Source of the DNA: Euonymus europaeus
Lineage: Eukaryota > Streptophyta > Magnoliopsida > Celastrales > Celastraceae
Assembly (NCBI GenBank): GCA_963580455.1
Contig: OY756971.1
Location: 17,073,001 to 17,137,000, forward strand
Reading direction: 5' to 3'
Length of the DNA: 64,000 nt
How positions within the stretch are numbered: the stretch's first letter is position 1; each line of letters starts with the position of its first letter. Positions 33,906 to 45,526 of this stretch are shown here, piece after piece. Below the pieces are notes generated by a model. That model was not told the origin of the DNA and did no database searches. It saw only the letters and a list, made by a program, of their open reading frames with translations. The translations under genes and the position numbers were made by a program.

Positions 33906-35336
33906 TGTTTGAAAATGCGCATTCGCAAAAACGATTTTAAAATAAAGAACGTACATATGAGTAATCGATCAGAAAATGACTTTCAAAATTTTCTTATTAA
34001 TTATGATCATTATGCATAATCTATGACTAAACTAATTGTGTAAAGATAATTTACCTTGAGATCTTTTGTGATTGATCTCTAATAAAATTATCGAAGGATG
34101 GAGTCAGCCAGATTGATTCAAAACTCAATTCCGCAGATCTTCCACCATATGAACCAATTCCCAAACTTGGATTTCAAGAGTGTAGACTCCCTACATCAAG
34201 AACCTGAAAATCATGAACCAAAACTATGAAGACAGTTAGAGAGTTGAGTCCAATTGGTGTCTCAACATTAGAGAAACAAAAACAAACTAGTGTGTGTTAT
34301 ATAGGGTTCAGCCAACCTAGGGTTTCCTAACCCTAGGTGGCCAGCCCACACCTCTCTCTAGTGATGGATCTCCAAGCTTAGTTAGGTTTTTCTGATTCAT
34401 TTCAGTTTGGGCTTTCATGAGCTATAATGGGGACCAACAAGGAAAATAAAACGCGGGCTTCCTACGGATTTAATTATCAGCTCAAACCCATGAGCTTAAT
34501 TAAAATCCATAAACTATAATATATTACACTAAAATATTATAGTTACACTCCCCGTTTTATCTCAAATTAAATATGATCCTTTTGTCATAATCGTTCATTA
34601 AAATCTTCACGTTAAGTTACAAATATCCGTCAATTAAATATGCCACTGACATATAATATTTAATTTGACATCTTTAAATATTCCTCGAGCTTACCGCTTA
34701 ACTTATTTGAATGTGTCAGATTAATTAATATTCAACTACAGGGTTTGACACAATCTTAAAACTGATAAGCATTCTTGAAAGGGTATCATCGATCCATAAT
34801 TGGACTCAAATTTTATTAACAGATTATTTTTCATTGTACATTTAATGCGGTAATCCAATTCACTCAGTGTATGTTGGTCTGTACAAAAAGACCTCCCCCT
34901 TTGACAAATCAAAGTCTCATACATTAAATGCACATGTATCGATAATCTTTAATAAATTAAGATTAGGAACAATGTCATAACATCATTGTGAGTGTACAAT
35001 TTTCCATGTAGTCAAACTCAAAAAATTGGCTCACACGTAGTCCAGATCAATACACTCCAAGTGTACTAGTATAGTAGGTCAAGATTACCGCTTTTCTTAA
35101 CCAAGATAGACATAATGAAATACGATACTACAGTGCTGCTAACAATTCGTCCAATTCCGTCTAAGCTGTGATCGTTCACTTATATTCAATAGAAACTTAT
35201 TAATTGGTCTTCTGTGTGTAAGCTAAACTCTACACACCAATTCATATACCATATGAAATAAAAGAAGTTATTCCAATATGTCATTTTTTCATAGTAATTA
35301 CTAAACATATTTTATTCAAATAAACAAACTGAGTTT
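33906..35336 (-). repeat. family A copia solo LTR (copy 2), truncated
   Basis: The reverse strand matches the 3' LTR of copy 3 (42680-44051) throughout, including GAGCTTACCGC...TTATTTGAATGTG and the TGGGATAAAAC block. Its end ...GCATTTTCAAACA (forward TGTTTGAAAATGCGC at 33906) corresponds to the copy 3 terminus. At 35336 the match stops about 45 bp short of the LTR start (TGATAGGG), exactly where LINE sequence begins. No internal retrotransposon sequence adjoins it. Confidence 0.85.
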
Positions 35337-35337
35337 G

Positions 35338-37530
35338 ACCATTACTGCTATCTCCATTATTGTTAGATAGCATTATTTTTTTATTTTGTACGGAAGGGTT
35401 CTCATTTCTGGTTCAGAATTCTCAAGCACGACAAGTTCTACATGGCGTCAAGGTCTGCCGAGATGCTCCAGCCATATCCCACTTTTTATTTATTGAAGAC
35501 AGTTTATTGTTTTGCAAAGGAAATGCGTATGAAGCTGCGGAGATTCTCTCCATTATGGCCACTTATGAAAGCATATCAGGGCAAAACATTAATTTAGAAA
35601 AGTCAACTATTCTCTTAAGTAAAAATACTGAGCTAGCTACAAAGGAGTTTATCCGATCTCAACTTGGCATGATAGGGTTCCCAGAGGATTCCAAGTACTT
35701 GGGAATCCCGGCTCTGGTGACTAGATCGAAAAAGGCCATGTTTAGTTATATTAACGAGCGAGTATGGAGGAAAATTATAGGGTGGAAAGAAAGATTCTTA
35801 TCACAGACTGGGTGTGGAGTTCTAATAAAGGCAGTGGCCCAAGCAATACCTTGTTATGCAATGAGCTTATTTCAATTCCCCGACTCTCTTTGCAAGGACT
35901 TGAATCGAATGATCCAAAAATTTTGGTGGGGTAAAAAAGGGGTGGAACGAAAGATTGTTTGGATGAGTTAGAATTCCATTTGCAAACACCAATCTGAAGG
36001 GGGACTTGGCTTTAGGGACATGAAAGCTTTCAACTTGGCGTTGTTAGCAAAAAAAGGGTGGAGGCTTATACAAAATTCAGACTCTCTATGTAGTTAACTC
36101 TTGAAGGCCAAGTACTACCCCCGCTCTTCAGTTCTAGAAGCAAACCAGAGACACTCATCATCATAGGTTTGGTCCTCTATAATGGCTGGCCGCAATATTC
36201 TTAAATTGGGTATGCAATGGAGAGTAGGTGATGGTGCAACAATATCTGTATGGCATGACCAATGGGTGCCCTACTCTGTGACTAGTAAAGTAGAAACTCC
36301 AGTGGATAACAATGATCCGGATCTTAAAGTTCATCATTTTATTGACTCGGATACAAAATGGTGGGATTTGAATGCCATGGAAAATATCCTTTCCCTATCG
36401 GATGTGGCCGCTATCACTCAAATTTTGCTACATGGGCTTCGGAACAAAGACTCTCTCATATGGAACCTCACTCGCCAAGGAAGTTTCTCAGTTAAGTATG
36501 CATATCGAGCTACCAGGAATAACAATACCAGCCCCTCACACCAGTCATACTATAAAACCTGGCCCAAGTTATGGAAACTCATCATGCCGAACATGGAGAA
36601 GTTTTTTGCATGAAGGCTTTGCCATGATAGTCTTCCTACAAGAACTAACCTTTCTCGGAGAGGTATGCCGATTAATTGTTTGTGTTATTTATGTGGCAAT
36701 GAAAATGAATCATCCCTCCACCTCTTTAGAGACTGCCCATTTCTAGCGGCTATATGGGCGCCCATTGCCAGTTCATGACCTTGCCATTGTCTCTGCCTCT
36801 GCTTTCAATTGTTGCATGGATTTCTAGCATGCTGGGAATTCCCCCTTGAAGTCATGGCCAAAATATTGGGATTATTGTACCATATTTGGCTAGCAAGGAA
36901 TGACATTGCATTTAGAGGAACATCTTGTCATCCTACCCAACTTGTCTACAAGGCATCGCATCCTACCCAACTTGTCTTCACCAGAGCTCTTTAAAATCTC
37001 ATGCACGGACGCAGCCTCCACCGGGAACAATTAAAGTAAATGTAGATGGGTCGTGGAAATTGGGTGATAGATGGGCTAGAATAGGAAGTGGTATGCCATG
37101 ATTCAGCCAGCCAAATCCTTGTTTCAGCTTTCCAAAGAGTCCAACCAGTAGGAGAACCTTCTTAGATTGAGATCCCTGCCTTTCGTTATGGTCTCCTGAT
37201 TGCTCACAGACACAACTGGTGGAACATAAAACTGGAAAGTGACTCACAAGGAATTGTTTCTCACTTGCGCAATGGTATTATCACCAACAACTACCAAGGT
37301 TTTGGTTTGGAGGAAATTTAAGCTCACGGAAATGCTTTAAATTGTGAATTTTTGTATACTCCTAGAGCTAATAATACTCTAGCTGATTCCTTGGCTTCTT
37401 TAGGAAGATTAGCTAGCTCTGATACTGAGTATTTGTATCTGAGTGGCCTCCCCCCATATACCAACACTAATATTCGTAATTCGGTTTAACTATTTATGAA
37501 GTTACTTTATCAAGAAAAAAACAAACAAAC
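35338..37530 (+). mobile_element. LINE (plant L1-like), 5'-truncated ORF2 relic
   Basis: The second half of a reverse transcriptase (LSPLL...FCTEGFSFLVQ, NINLEKSTILLSKNTEL, YLGIPALVTRSKKAMF) runs from about 35345 to 35971. The zinc-binding zf-RVT region follows (WRVGDGATISVWHDQWVP, SLIWNLTRQGSFSVKYAYR, 36182-36613). An RNase H domain comes last (VNVDGSWKLGDRWARIGSG, LESDSQGIVSHLRNG, PRANNTLADSLASLGRL, to about 37485). The catalytic FADD-type motif is FIED here. Stops are scattered. An A-rich tail AAGAAAAAAACAAACAAAC at about 37512-37530 marks the 3' end. The 5' part, including the endonuclease, is absent. Confidence 0.88.
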
Positions 37531-37740
37531 CTAGATTCCTGTCATTTTTAGTAAATAATGCTAAAAAAATTAGATTAACTTTTGGGCCCTCTCCTATAAA
37601 TTTATTAACTAATTCTATCACTGATGAAGCCCTCTAAATTTATTTTCTAGATTCACAATTGGTCAATGTGCTGATTTATGCAAAACAATGGGAGATTGGT
37701 AAGGAAATTTTGCAACTATATCAATGGGTATAGCATGAAT

Positions 37741-38403
37741 TGATAGGGATAGTATGCTAAAGGACATTATTTTATATAATATTTAAACTCAGTTTATTTA
37801 TTTGGAATAAAATATGTTTAGCACTTTATAAATGAAAAATGACATATTGGTATAAGCGTCTTTTATTCTAAATGGTATATAAATTGGTGTGTAGAGTTTA
37901 GCTTATACATAGAAGATCAATTCATAAGTTCCTATTGAATATAAGCAAACGATCAAAGCCTAGACAGAGTTGGACAAACCGTTGGCAGGGCTGTAGTATA
38001 GTATTTCAGTATACCTATCTTGGTTACGGAAAGCGGTACAGCTTAAACTTACTATACTTGTACACTTGGAGTGTATTGATCCGGACTACGTGTAAGTCAA
38101 TTTTTCTAGTCTGACTACATGAAAAATTGTACATTCACACTGACGTTATGACATTGTTCATAATCTTAATTTATTAAAGATTATTGGTACTTGTGCATTT
38201 AATGTATGGGACTTTGATTTCCGAAAGGATGAGGTCCTTTTGTACAGGCTGATATACACCGAGTGAATTGGGTTATCACATTAAATGTATGATGAAAAAT
38301 AATATGTTAATAAATTCACATCCAATTATGGATTGATGATACCCTCTCCAGGAGCTTATAGGTTTTGAGATTGTGTAAAACCCTGCAGGTGGATTTTAAT
38401 CAA
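37741..38403 (+). repeat. 5' LTR of family A copy 3, lacking its second half
   Basis: It is collinear with 42680-43340 up to GATTTTAAT, then diverges completely. The 3' LTR goes on for another 700 bp including a TATA box; this one does not. The sequence from 38404 to 38650 (leading to gag) has no match in the other LTR copies and no visible TGGTATCAGAGC-type primer site. Confidence 0.88.
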
Positions 38404-38649
38404 TGCCATTGTTTATAGGACCAAAGAAAAGACTAATTAAATTTTATTTGACATGGCTTTGTCTAGATAATAAAATTTAATGTAAACTAAATTGTATGAA
38501 ATTTATTCTCCCATCGAGATAGAAAATTTCATACTAAAGTGTTTTGATTGTCGATGAATTATTTTCGTAATTGTTTATGGGTGCAATTTATAAATCAAAT
38601 ATGCCTTAGAATTAATTTTCTTCTTATATGTCATTTTTCAGATTTAAAA

Positions 38650-39420
38650 ATGTCTTTCAATCCTCTATCTGTTATTCTAAAAGCCATAAGTTGGATGGAA
38701 CAAACTATGTCAATTGGAAAAGGAATTTGAATATTATGCTCACTGCTGAAGAATACAACTATGTGTTGACTGAACTTTTTCCTGAATTGCCTGCGGAGGG
38801 TGCCACTGATGAGCAAATTGCTGTTCACAAGAAGTGGAAAAAGACTGATGAGATGGCATAATGCTACATGTTAGCGTCAATGTCAGATGTGTTGCAAAAG
38901 CAACATGAGACTATGACAAGTGCCTATGACATCATCTATAGCCTGAAAGAGATGTTTGGTGATGAAGGCAGACTACAATGAAAGCACTCTTGAACACTCA
39001 GATGTTTGAAGGAACCAATGTAAGGGAGTACGTTCTTTAGATGATAAGTCTTTTGGATGAGCTCGAGGTCCTTGGTGCTGATATTGATTGCGAAAGCCAA
39101 GTCGATATCATCCTTCAATCTCTTCCAGAAAACTATGAGAATTTTCGATTGAACTATAACATGAATAGGAGGGTTTATACGTTGCCGAAACTTCTCAATG
39201 AGCTCAAAGGAGCAGAGGCATTACGACCTAAGCAAGCTAAGGTCAATCTTACTGAGAAAGGCTCTTCTTCTAAACCGAAAGGTAAGAAGAAGAAAAAGAC
39301 TCAGAAGAAAAAGGAAAAATCAGTTGACTCAAAGGGTATTCAAGGCTGAGTGAAAAAACCGAAAGGCAAGTGTTTTCACTGTGGTCAGAAGGGACATTGG
39401 AAGAAACAATGTTAAACTTG
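38650..39420 (+). pseudogene. family A copia gag, disrupted
   Basis: It begins MSFNPLSVI at 38650. The conserved KLDGTNYVNWKRNLNIML is in another frame, so there is a shift near 38690. After further stops (38861 and between 38990 and 39040) the frame settles at 39041: SLLDELEVLGADIDCESQVD, LPENYENFRLNYNMN, a Lys-rich linker, then a zinc knuckle CFHCGQKGHWKKQC (about 39371-39412), with all three Cys and the His intact. Confidence 0.88.
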
Positions 39421-39429
39421 GCTAAGCAA

Positions 39430-42400
39430 GAATAAACAAGGTAACCTCTTCTCATTTGTTGTTGAAACACAATTAGCGGTTGTGTCTACCGGAACCTAGT
39501 GTGTAGACACGGGAGCCACTAATCATGTTTGCAATTCGTTGCAGGGGTTCCAAAAAACCAGACAACCAAATGATGAAGAGCGTTATATTCTTTTGGGAGA
39601 TGCGACAAGACTAGAAGTAGTAGCCATAGGCATTTTTCATTTGAGTTTTAGTAGTGATAAGACTTTAATTTTGAACGATTGTCTTTACATACCAACTATG
39701 AGACGAAAATTAATTTTAGTTACTTCTTTGGTTAAGAATGGATATTGTTCTAAGTTTGATAACTCAGTTGTTATCAGGAACAATAAACGTTTTATCTGTT
39801 ATGGTACTTTAGAAGATAATCTTTATATTATAAGTCAAAGTTCTACTAAATATAATGAATTGAATAACACAACAATTTTACCATCTAAGAGAAAAATACC
39901 TTCGAAACCAAATCAAACCTATCTTTGGCATTTATGCTTAGGTCATATTAATCTACACAGGATTTCTAGACTAGTACGAGATGGACCTTTGAGTTCATTA
40001 GAAGTTGAGGAACTTCCAATCTTTGAGTCATGTTTGGAGGGTAAAATGACCAAGAGGCCATTTTCGGCTAAGGGGCATAGAGCCAAAGAATGTTTAGAGT
40101 TGGTACATTCAGATGTGTGTGGTCCAATGACTATCCGAGCGAGAGGAGGTTATGAGTATTTTTTCACTTTCATAGACGACTACTCAAGGTATGGATACAT
40201 TTACCTAATGCACCGTAAGTCTGAAACTTTTGAGATGTTTAAAAGTTATAAGGCAGTTACGGAGAAATGTTTAGGACAAAGTATCAAGACACTACGATCC
40301 GATCGTGGTGGTGAATACCTCTCGGGAGAGTTTATGGAATACTTGAATGTAGAAGGGATATCTTCCCAGTTCACGGCACCAAACACACCACAACAAAATG
40401 GTGTGGCCGAAAGAAGGAATATGACTCTTATGGAAATGGTAAAATCAATGATGAGTTTTTCGGAGCTGCCTAATTTTTTATGGGGATATGCTTTGGAAAC
40501 AGCTGAGTAGATTCTGAACTTAGTTCCTTCTAAGTCAGTACCAACTACTCTTACAGAATTATGGACAGGGCGAAAGCCTAGTTTGGCCCATATTCGAATA
40601 TGGGGTAGTCCAGCCCATGTGCTGGTAGGGAACGCAGGAAAGTTGGAATCTAGGACAGAAGTAGGTTTTTTCGTAGGATACCCTCGAGGTACCAAATGTG
40701 GTTTATTTTATAGTCCTAAGGCTCAGAAGGTCATTGTTAGCACCAATGCACGATTTTTAGAAGAATACTATATGATGAACCACAAACCTAAAAGTAAAGT
40801 TGTTCTTGAAGAAATAAGAGGAGAAAGACAAGGAAAACAAATACCTCAAGACTCAGCAGTTCAAGATAACAATCCAGTGCCATATGAAAGTGGGAGGATT
40901 GTAGAATCTCGAACTGATTCCGTTCAAAGGGATGATCATGAAATGCTGGGAAATCAACCAGATCAGCATGAAGAGCTTGATACAAATAGAATAGAATCAA
41001 CACGTCAAAATACTTCAAATGAATAGGTAGTGCCTGATCGTAGTGGGAGGGTAACTAGATTACCTAGTCGGTATGTTCTGTTGGGTGAATTGTACGAAAT
41101 GATCCCAACCGAACAAGATAAAGACGCAAAATCTAGGAAGAAAGCTATGAACTCTAAGATGGATTCCATGTACTATAATCAAGTCTAGGAACTTATAGAA
41201 CCACCAAATGGAGTAAAACCCATAGGTTGCAAGTGGATCTACAAGAGAAAGAGAGGAGTGGATGAAAAGATGGAAACTTTCAAAGCAAGGCTTGTAGAAA
41301 AAGGTTATACTCAAAAGGAAGGGATCGATTATGAGGAAACTTTTTCTCCAGTAGCTATGCTTAAGTCTATTCGGATACTCTTATCCATTGCAGCATATTA
41401 CGATTATGAAATATGGCAAATGGATATCAAGACAGCTTTCTTAAATGGAAATCTTGACGAAAGTATCTATATGATGCAACCAGATGGATTTATAGCCAAA
41501 GACCAAAAGCACTTATTGTGCAAGCTTAAGAGGTCCAGTTATGGACTTAAGTAGGTATCTAGGTCTTGGAATATAAGATTTGATCAGGCCATAAGATCCT
41601 ATGGATTTGAGCAATGTCTTGATAAATCTTGTGTCTATCGAAGGAGCAATGAAAGTGTGGTGGTGTTCTTAGTACTTTACGTAGATGATATATTGCTCAT
41701 CGAAAATGATGTAGCTATATTATCCTCAGTTAAAGTCTGGTTGAACAGTCAATTCGAAATGAAAGACTTGGGAGAAGCTAGTCACATTCTTGGGATCAAG
41801 TTGCTAAGAAACTGGAAACAAAGAATGTTGGGCCTATCTCAAGGAGTCTACATTGACACCATCCTGGAAAGATTTGGTATGCAAGATTCCAAGAAAGGAT
41901 TTCTTCCTTACAGACATGGAATCACCTTGTCTCGAGATCAGTGTCCTAAGGATGCTGATGAGATCAAGAGAATGAGTCAAGTACCATATGCCTCCACAGT
42001 GGGAAGCCTCATGTATACCATGATGTGTACTAGACCATATATATGTTATATGGTTCGTCTAGCTAGTAGATATCAATCAAACCCAAGAATAGAACATTGG
42101 ATTGTTATAAAGCATATACTCAAGTATCTAAGGAGAATAAGGAATTATATGCTAGTTTATAAGGTTGATGAACTCATACCTATAGGGTATACAGATTCAG
42201 ATTTTCAGTCAGACAAAGATTCTAGAAAGTCAACTTCAGGCTATGTTTTCATATTAGGAGGTGGAGCCATTAGTTGGAGAAGTGTCAAGCAATCCTGCAT
42301 TGCTGACTCCACTATGGAAGCTGAATATGTAGCGGCCTCTGAGGCAGCTAAAGAATCAGTATGGCTCCAAAATTTTCTAATAGATTTGAATGTGGTACCT

Positions 42401-42664
42401 ATAGCTCAGTTACCTATTACATTTTACTGTGATAATAGTGGAGCAGTAGCAAATTCAAAGGAACCAAGAGCTCATTTGAAAGGAAAAAATATAGAACGAA
42501 AGTATCACTTGATACGAGAGATCGTAAGGAGAGGTGATGTCAAAGTGACGAAGATAGCGTCAAAGGATAACTTGGCGGATCCATTTACCAAGTGCTTACC
42601 GACAAAGTCATTTGAAGGACACTTGGAGGGCCTAGCAATAAGATGTGTACCGTCGTGGCCTTGA
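39430..42664 (+). pseudogene. family A copia pol (protease, integrase, RT, RNase H)
   Basis: Protease: CVDTGATNHVCNSLQGF (about 39500). GAG-pre-integrase: LWHLCLGHINLHRISRLV (39922-). Integrase: HSDVCGP, FFTFIDDYSRYGYIYL and NGVAERRN carry the D, D and E (40109-40415). RT: FKARLVEKGYTQKEGIDYEE, WQMDIKTAFLNG, and the catalytic LYVDDILL (41675). RNase H: GYTDSDFQSDKDSRKSTSGY (42187-) and STMEAEYVAASEAAK. All domains lie in a single frame from 39041 to 42664, broken only by stops at 39347, 39413, 39497, 40508, 41024, 41186 and 41552. Catalytic residues are preserved, so this copy died recently compared with its neighbours. Confidence 0.93.
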
Positions 42665-42679
42665 GCAGAAGTGGGAGAT

Positions 42680-44051
42680 TGATAGGGATAGTATGTTAAA
42701 GACAATTATTTTATGTAATATTTAAACTCGGTTTATTTATTTGGAATAAAATATGTTTAGCACTTTATATATGAAAAATGACATAGTGGCATAAATGTCT
42801 TTTATTCGATATGGTATATGAATTGGTGTGTAGAGTTTAGCTTATACATAGAATATCAATTCATAAGTTCCTATTGAATATAAGCAAACGATCAAAGTTT
42901 AGACGGAGTTGGACAAACCGTTGGCAGGGCTGTAGTATAGTATTTCAGTATGCCTATCTTGGTTACGGAAAGCGGTACAGCTTGAACTTACTATACTAGT
43001 ACACTTGGAGTGTATTGATCCGGACTACGTGTGAGTCAATTTTTCTAGTCTGACTATATGGAAAATTGTACATTCACACTGACGTTATGACATTGTTCAT
43101 AATCTTAATTTATTAAAGATTATTGGTACTTGTGCATTTAATGTATGAGACTTTGATTTACGAAAGGGTGAGGTCTTTTTGTACAGGCTGATATACACCG
43201 AGTGAATTGGGTTACCGCATTAAATGTATGATGGAAAATAATTTGTTAATAAAATTCACGTCCAATTATGGATTGATGATACTCTCTCGAGAAGCTTATA
43301 GGTTTTGAGATTGTGTCAAACCCTACAGGTGAATTTTAATTAATCCGACACATTCAAATAACTTAAGCGGTAAGCTCGAGGAATATTTAAAGATGTCAAT
43401 TAAATATTATATGTTAGTGGCATATTTAATTGACGGGTATCTGTAACTTAACGTAAGGATTTTGATGAACGATTATAACGAAAGGCTCAGATTTAATTTG
43501 AGATAAAACGGGGAGTGCAACTATAATATTTTAGTGGAATATATTATAGTTTATGGATTTTAATTATGCTCATGGGTTTGGGCTGATAATTAAATCTGTA
43601 GGAAGCCCATGTTTTATTTTTCCTTATTGGCCCCCACTGTAGCCCATGTAAGCCCAAACCTAAGTGAATCAGGAAACCTAACTGAGGTTGGAGTTCTTAA
43701 TTGTAGAGGAGTGTGGGCCGGCCACCTAGGGTTAGGAAACCCTAGGTTGGCCGACCTCTATATAAACACACGAGTGTGTTTTGTTTTCCTAATGTTGAGA
43801 CTCCAGTTGGACTCGACTCTCTAATTATCTCCACAGTTTTTTATTTTTGTTCTTCAAGTTCTTGGTGTAAGGAGTCCACGCTCTTGAATCCGAGTTTGAG
43901 AATTGGTGCATATGGTGGAAGATCCGCTGGATTGAGCTTTGAATCAATCCGGCAGACTCCATCATTCGATACAGATTATTAGAGATCAATCCAGAGAGAT
44001 CTCTAGGTATGAAATCTTTAAAACGTTTCCGCTAGAGTGTATTTTTCAACA
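42680..44051 (+). repeat. 3' LTR of family A copy 3 (complete)
   Basis: It is 1372 bp, starting TGATAGGG after the purine tract and ending TTTTTCAACA before the TGAAT target duplication. It includes a TATA box and is the best reference for aligning copies 1 and 2. Confidence 0.92.
43757..43768 (+). promoter_or_regulatory. LTR TATA box
   Basis: CTATATAAACAC sits in the second half of the LTR, where the U3/R border of a copia LTR is expected; transcription would start about 30 bp on. Copy 2 keeps the same element in reverse. The 5' LTR of copy 3 lacks it. Confidence 0.6.
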
Positions 44052-44056
44052 TGAAT

Positions 44057-45526
44057 TCCGTGGATTATAATCTTTGAGGTATTCTAATTGTGTCGTGGTT
44101 TATGTATATTCAAAAGAATTATAATGTGTGTTATGTTTAAGAAAATGAAGGATAGAAGAGTGATTATGGTTTTGGATACTTGTGGGAAGGTCAAGGGTTC
44201 AACCTACCATATCAAATATCAAAAGATGGCTTTGGGGCATTTAATTTCTTTTTACCACTTACAAATTTTCTGGTTCTTATCTTTAAACAATTTTTTTTTG
44301 GTCAAAAACAATTACCACGTGTTTAACGGCTATGAGATTTTCTGCAACGTAAAATCACATCGTTTTTTTAAAGAAACAAACACAACGTTCCATTTTAGGG
44401 TTATAAAACAGGAGAAACCTTATTGGCTATGTACATTCTTGAGAAAGACAGAGAAACACTACTGCAATTCCCTAGAGTTTTCTTATGTTGATAACTCTAA
44501 TACACAGAGAGATTGGTGAGTTGTTTTATCCTAGGGGCAACATTACTATTATTGCTTGCACAAATTGAAAGTAGAGCCATGAATCGTCTTAAATAGAGCG
44601 ACTTCGTTCTTGACTTAATCCTTCAATGTCAATCTTGATCGGTATTATTTATTTTTGAGTTCAAGGTAATATTTAACTAGTTTGTTCTTTGTTATTTCAA
44701 CAACATGAAACCCATAACTTTTATAACAAGGACTGAAAACCCTAAAATGCTGAGAATAATTTTACATTACAGGTCCTCCCCGTCAATGTGAAGGCATCAG
44801 CTGGAAGCCTGGTGACCTTATAGTGAATTGGTCATATTTGCGGGCATTTGTGGATCGAATGTTTACACAAGTAAAGAAGCTATTCCTAAGCGCTTATTTA
44901 TATGCAACTCCGCAAGTGTTTCGTATATAGCTAGGATGCAAAATTATGAAACCCATTAAAACATTTAAACATTTGGCAACAGAGGAGTTCCAAACTTGCA
45001 ATTGAGATATTGAAATTAGCTGAAAAATGTATAAAAATACAATGGACGGTCGTTGTACAAGACTGTATATTCAAAGCACAGAAGCTCTACAAACTCTGCA
45101 ATGCTCACTCAAAAAAAATGCAAAAAGGACTGAAAGCTGATGTATCAATGGAACAGGAAAACCAACTAGAATTCACTGCAAATTACAATTTCTAACACAT
45201 TCGATGAAAACTTCCTTTCCAAGCCCCATCGCTGTATCAACACATCACCGATAAATCACAACTTCATTTAAGAATGACAGACAGCTCGAAAAAGAATGCA
45301 GGCGGATTCATATGCATTATGCAAAGAGCTTTGCATAATTCCTTCCAATTTCGTGTCATACAGCTTCTTCAAATGAAACAAGTTGAATGCACAAAAGGTC
45401 CTTGATTGGTGTATGCTACACATGAACATACTTCAGAAACTCGATGTTCTTGCTCTATCTCAAATTCTGTCCCTCGTGCTCTTCCCACCAGGGGCCAAGG
45501 AATTTAAGTTTGTATCCATATTCACA
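44057..45526. other. no gene recognised; 3' flank of the PUB gene
   Basis: Beyond the copia element the sequence is AT-rich. A 143-codon frame at 44088-44519 resembles nothing I know. A short segment at 44774-44872 has an acceptor-like TTACATTACAG and a donor-like GTAAAG and is open as GPPRQCEGISWKPGDLIVNW plus a little more, but it has no partner exons that I can see. The last several hundred bases are probably the 3' UTR and downstream region of the reverse-strand PUB gene. Confidence 0.4.

Larger units (their letters stand above)
37741..44051 (+). mobile_element. family A Ty1/copia retrotransposon, copy 3, with target duplication
   Basis: It is bounded by 5-bp direct repeats TGAAT at 37736-37740 and 44052-44056. 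The 5' LTR starts TGATAGGGATAG at 37741; the 3' LTR is 42680-44051 and ends CAACA. Between them are gag, protease, integrase, RT and RNase H in copia order, then a purine tract AAGTGGGAGAT (42669-42679). The 5' LTR matches the 3' LTR only over its first 660 bp or so; the promoter half and the primer binding site are replaced or deleted. A hand comparison of the shared LTR part gives roughly 6% difference. Confidence 0.93.

Noticed and set aside
44088..44519. 143-codon forward frame
   Set aside because: Its composition is like translated AT-rich non-coding DNA, it has no recognisable domain, and it lies just outside the copia target duplication.
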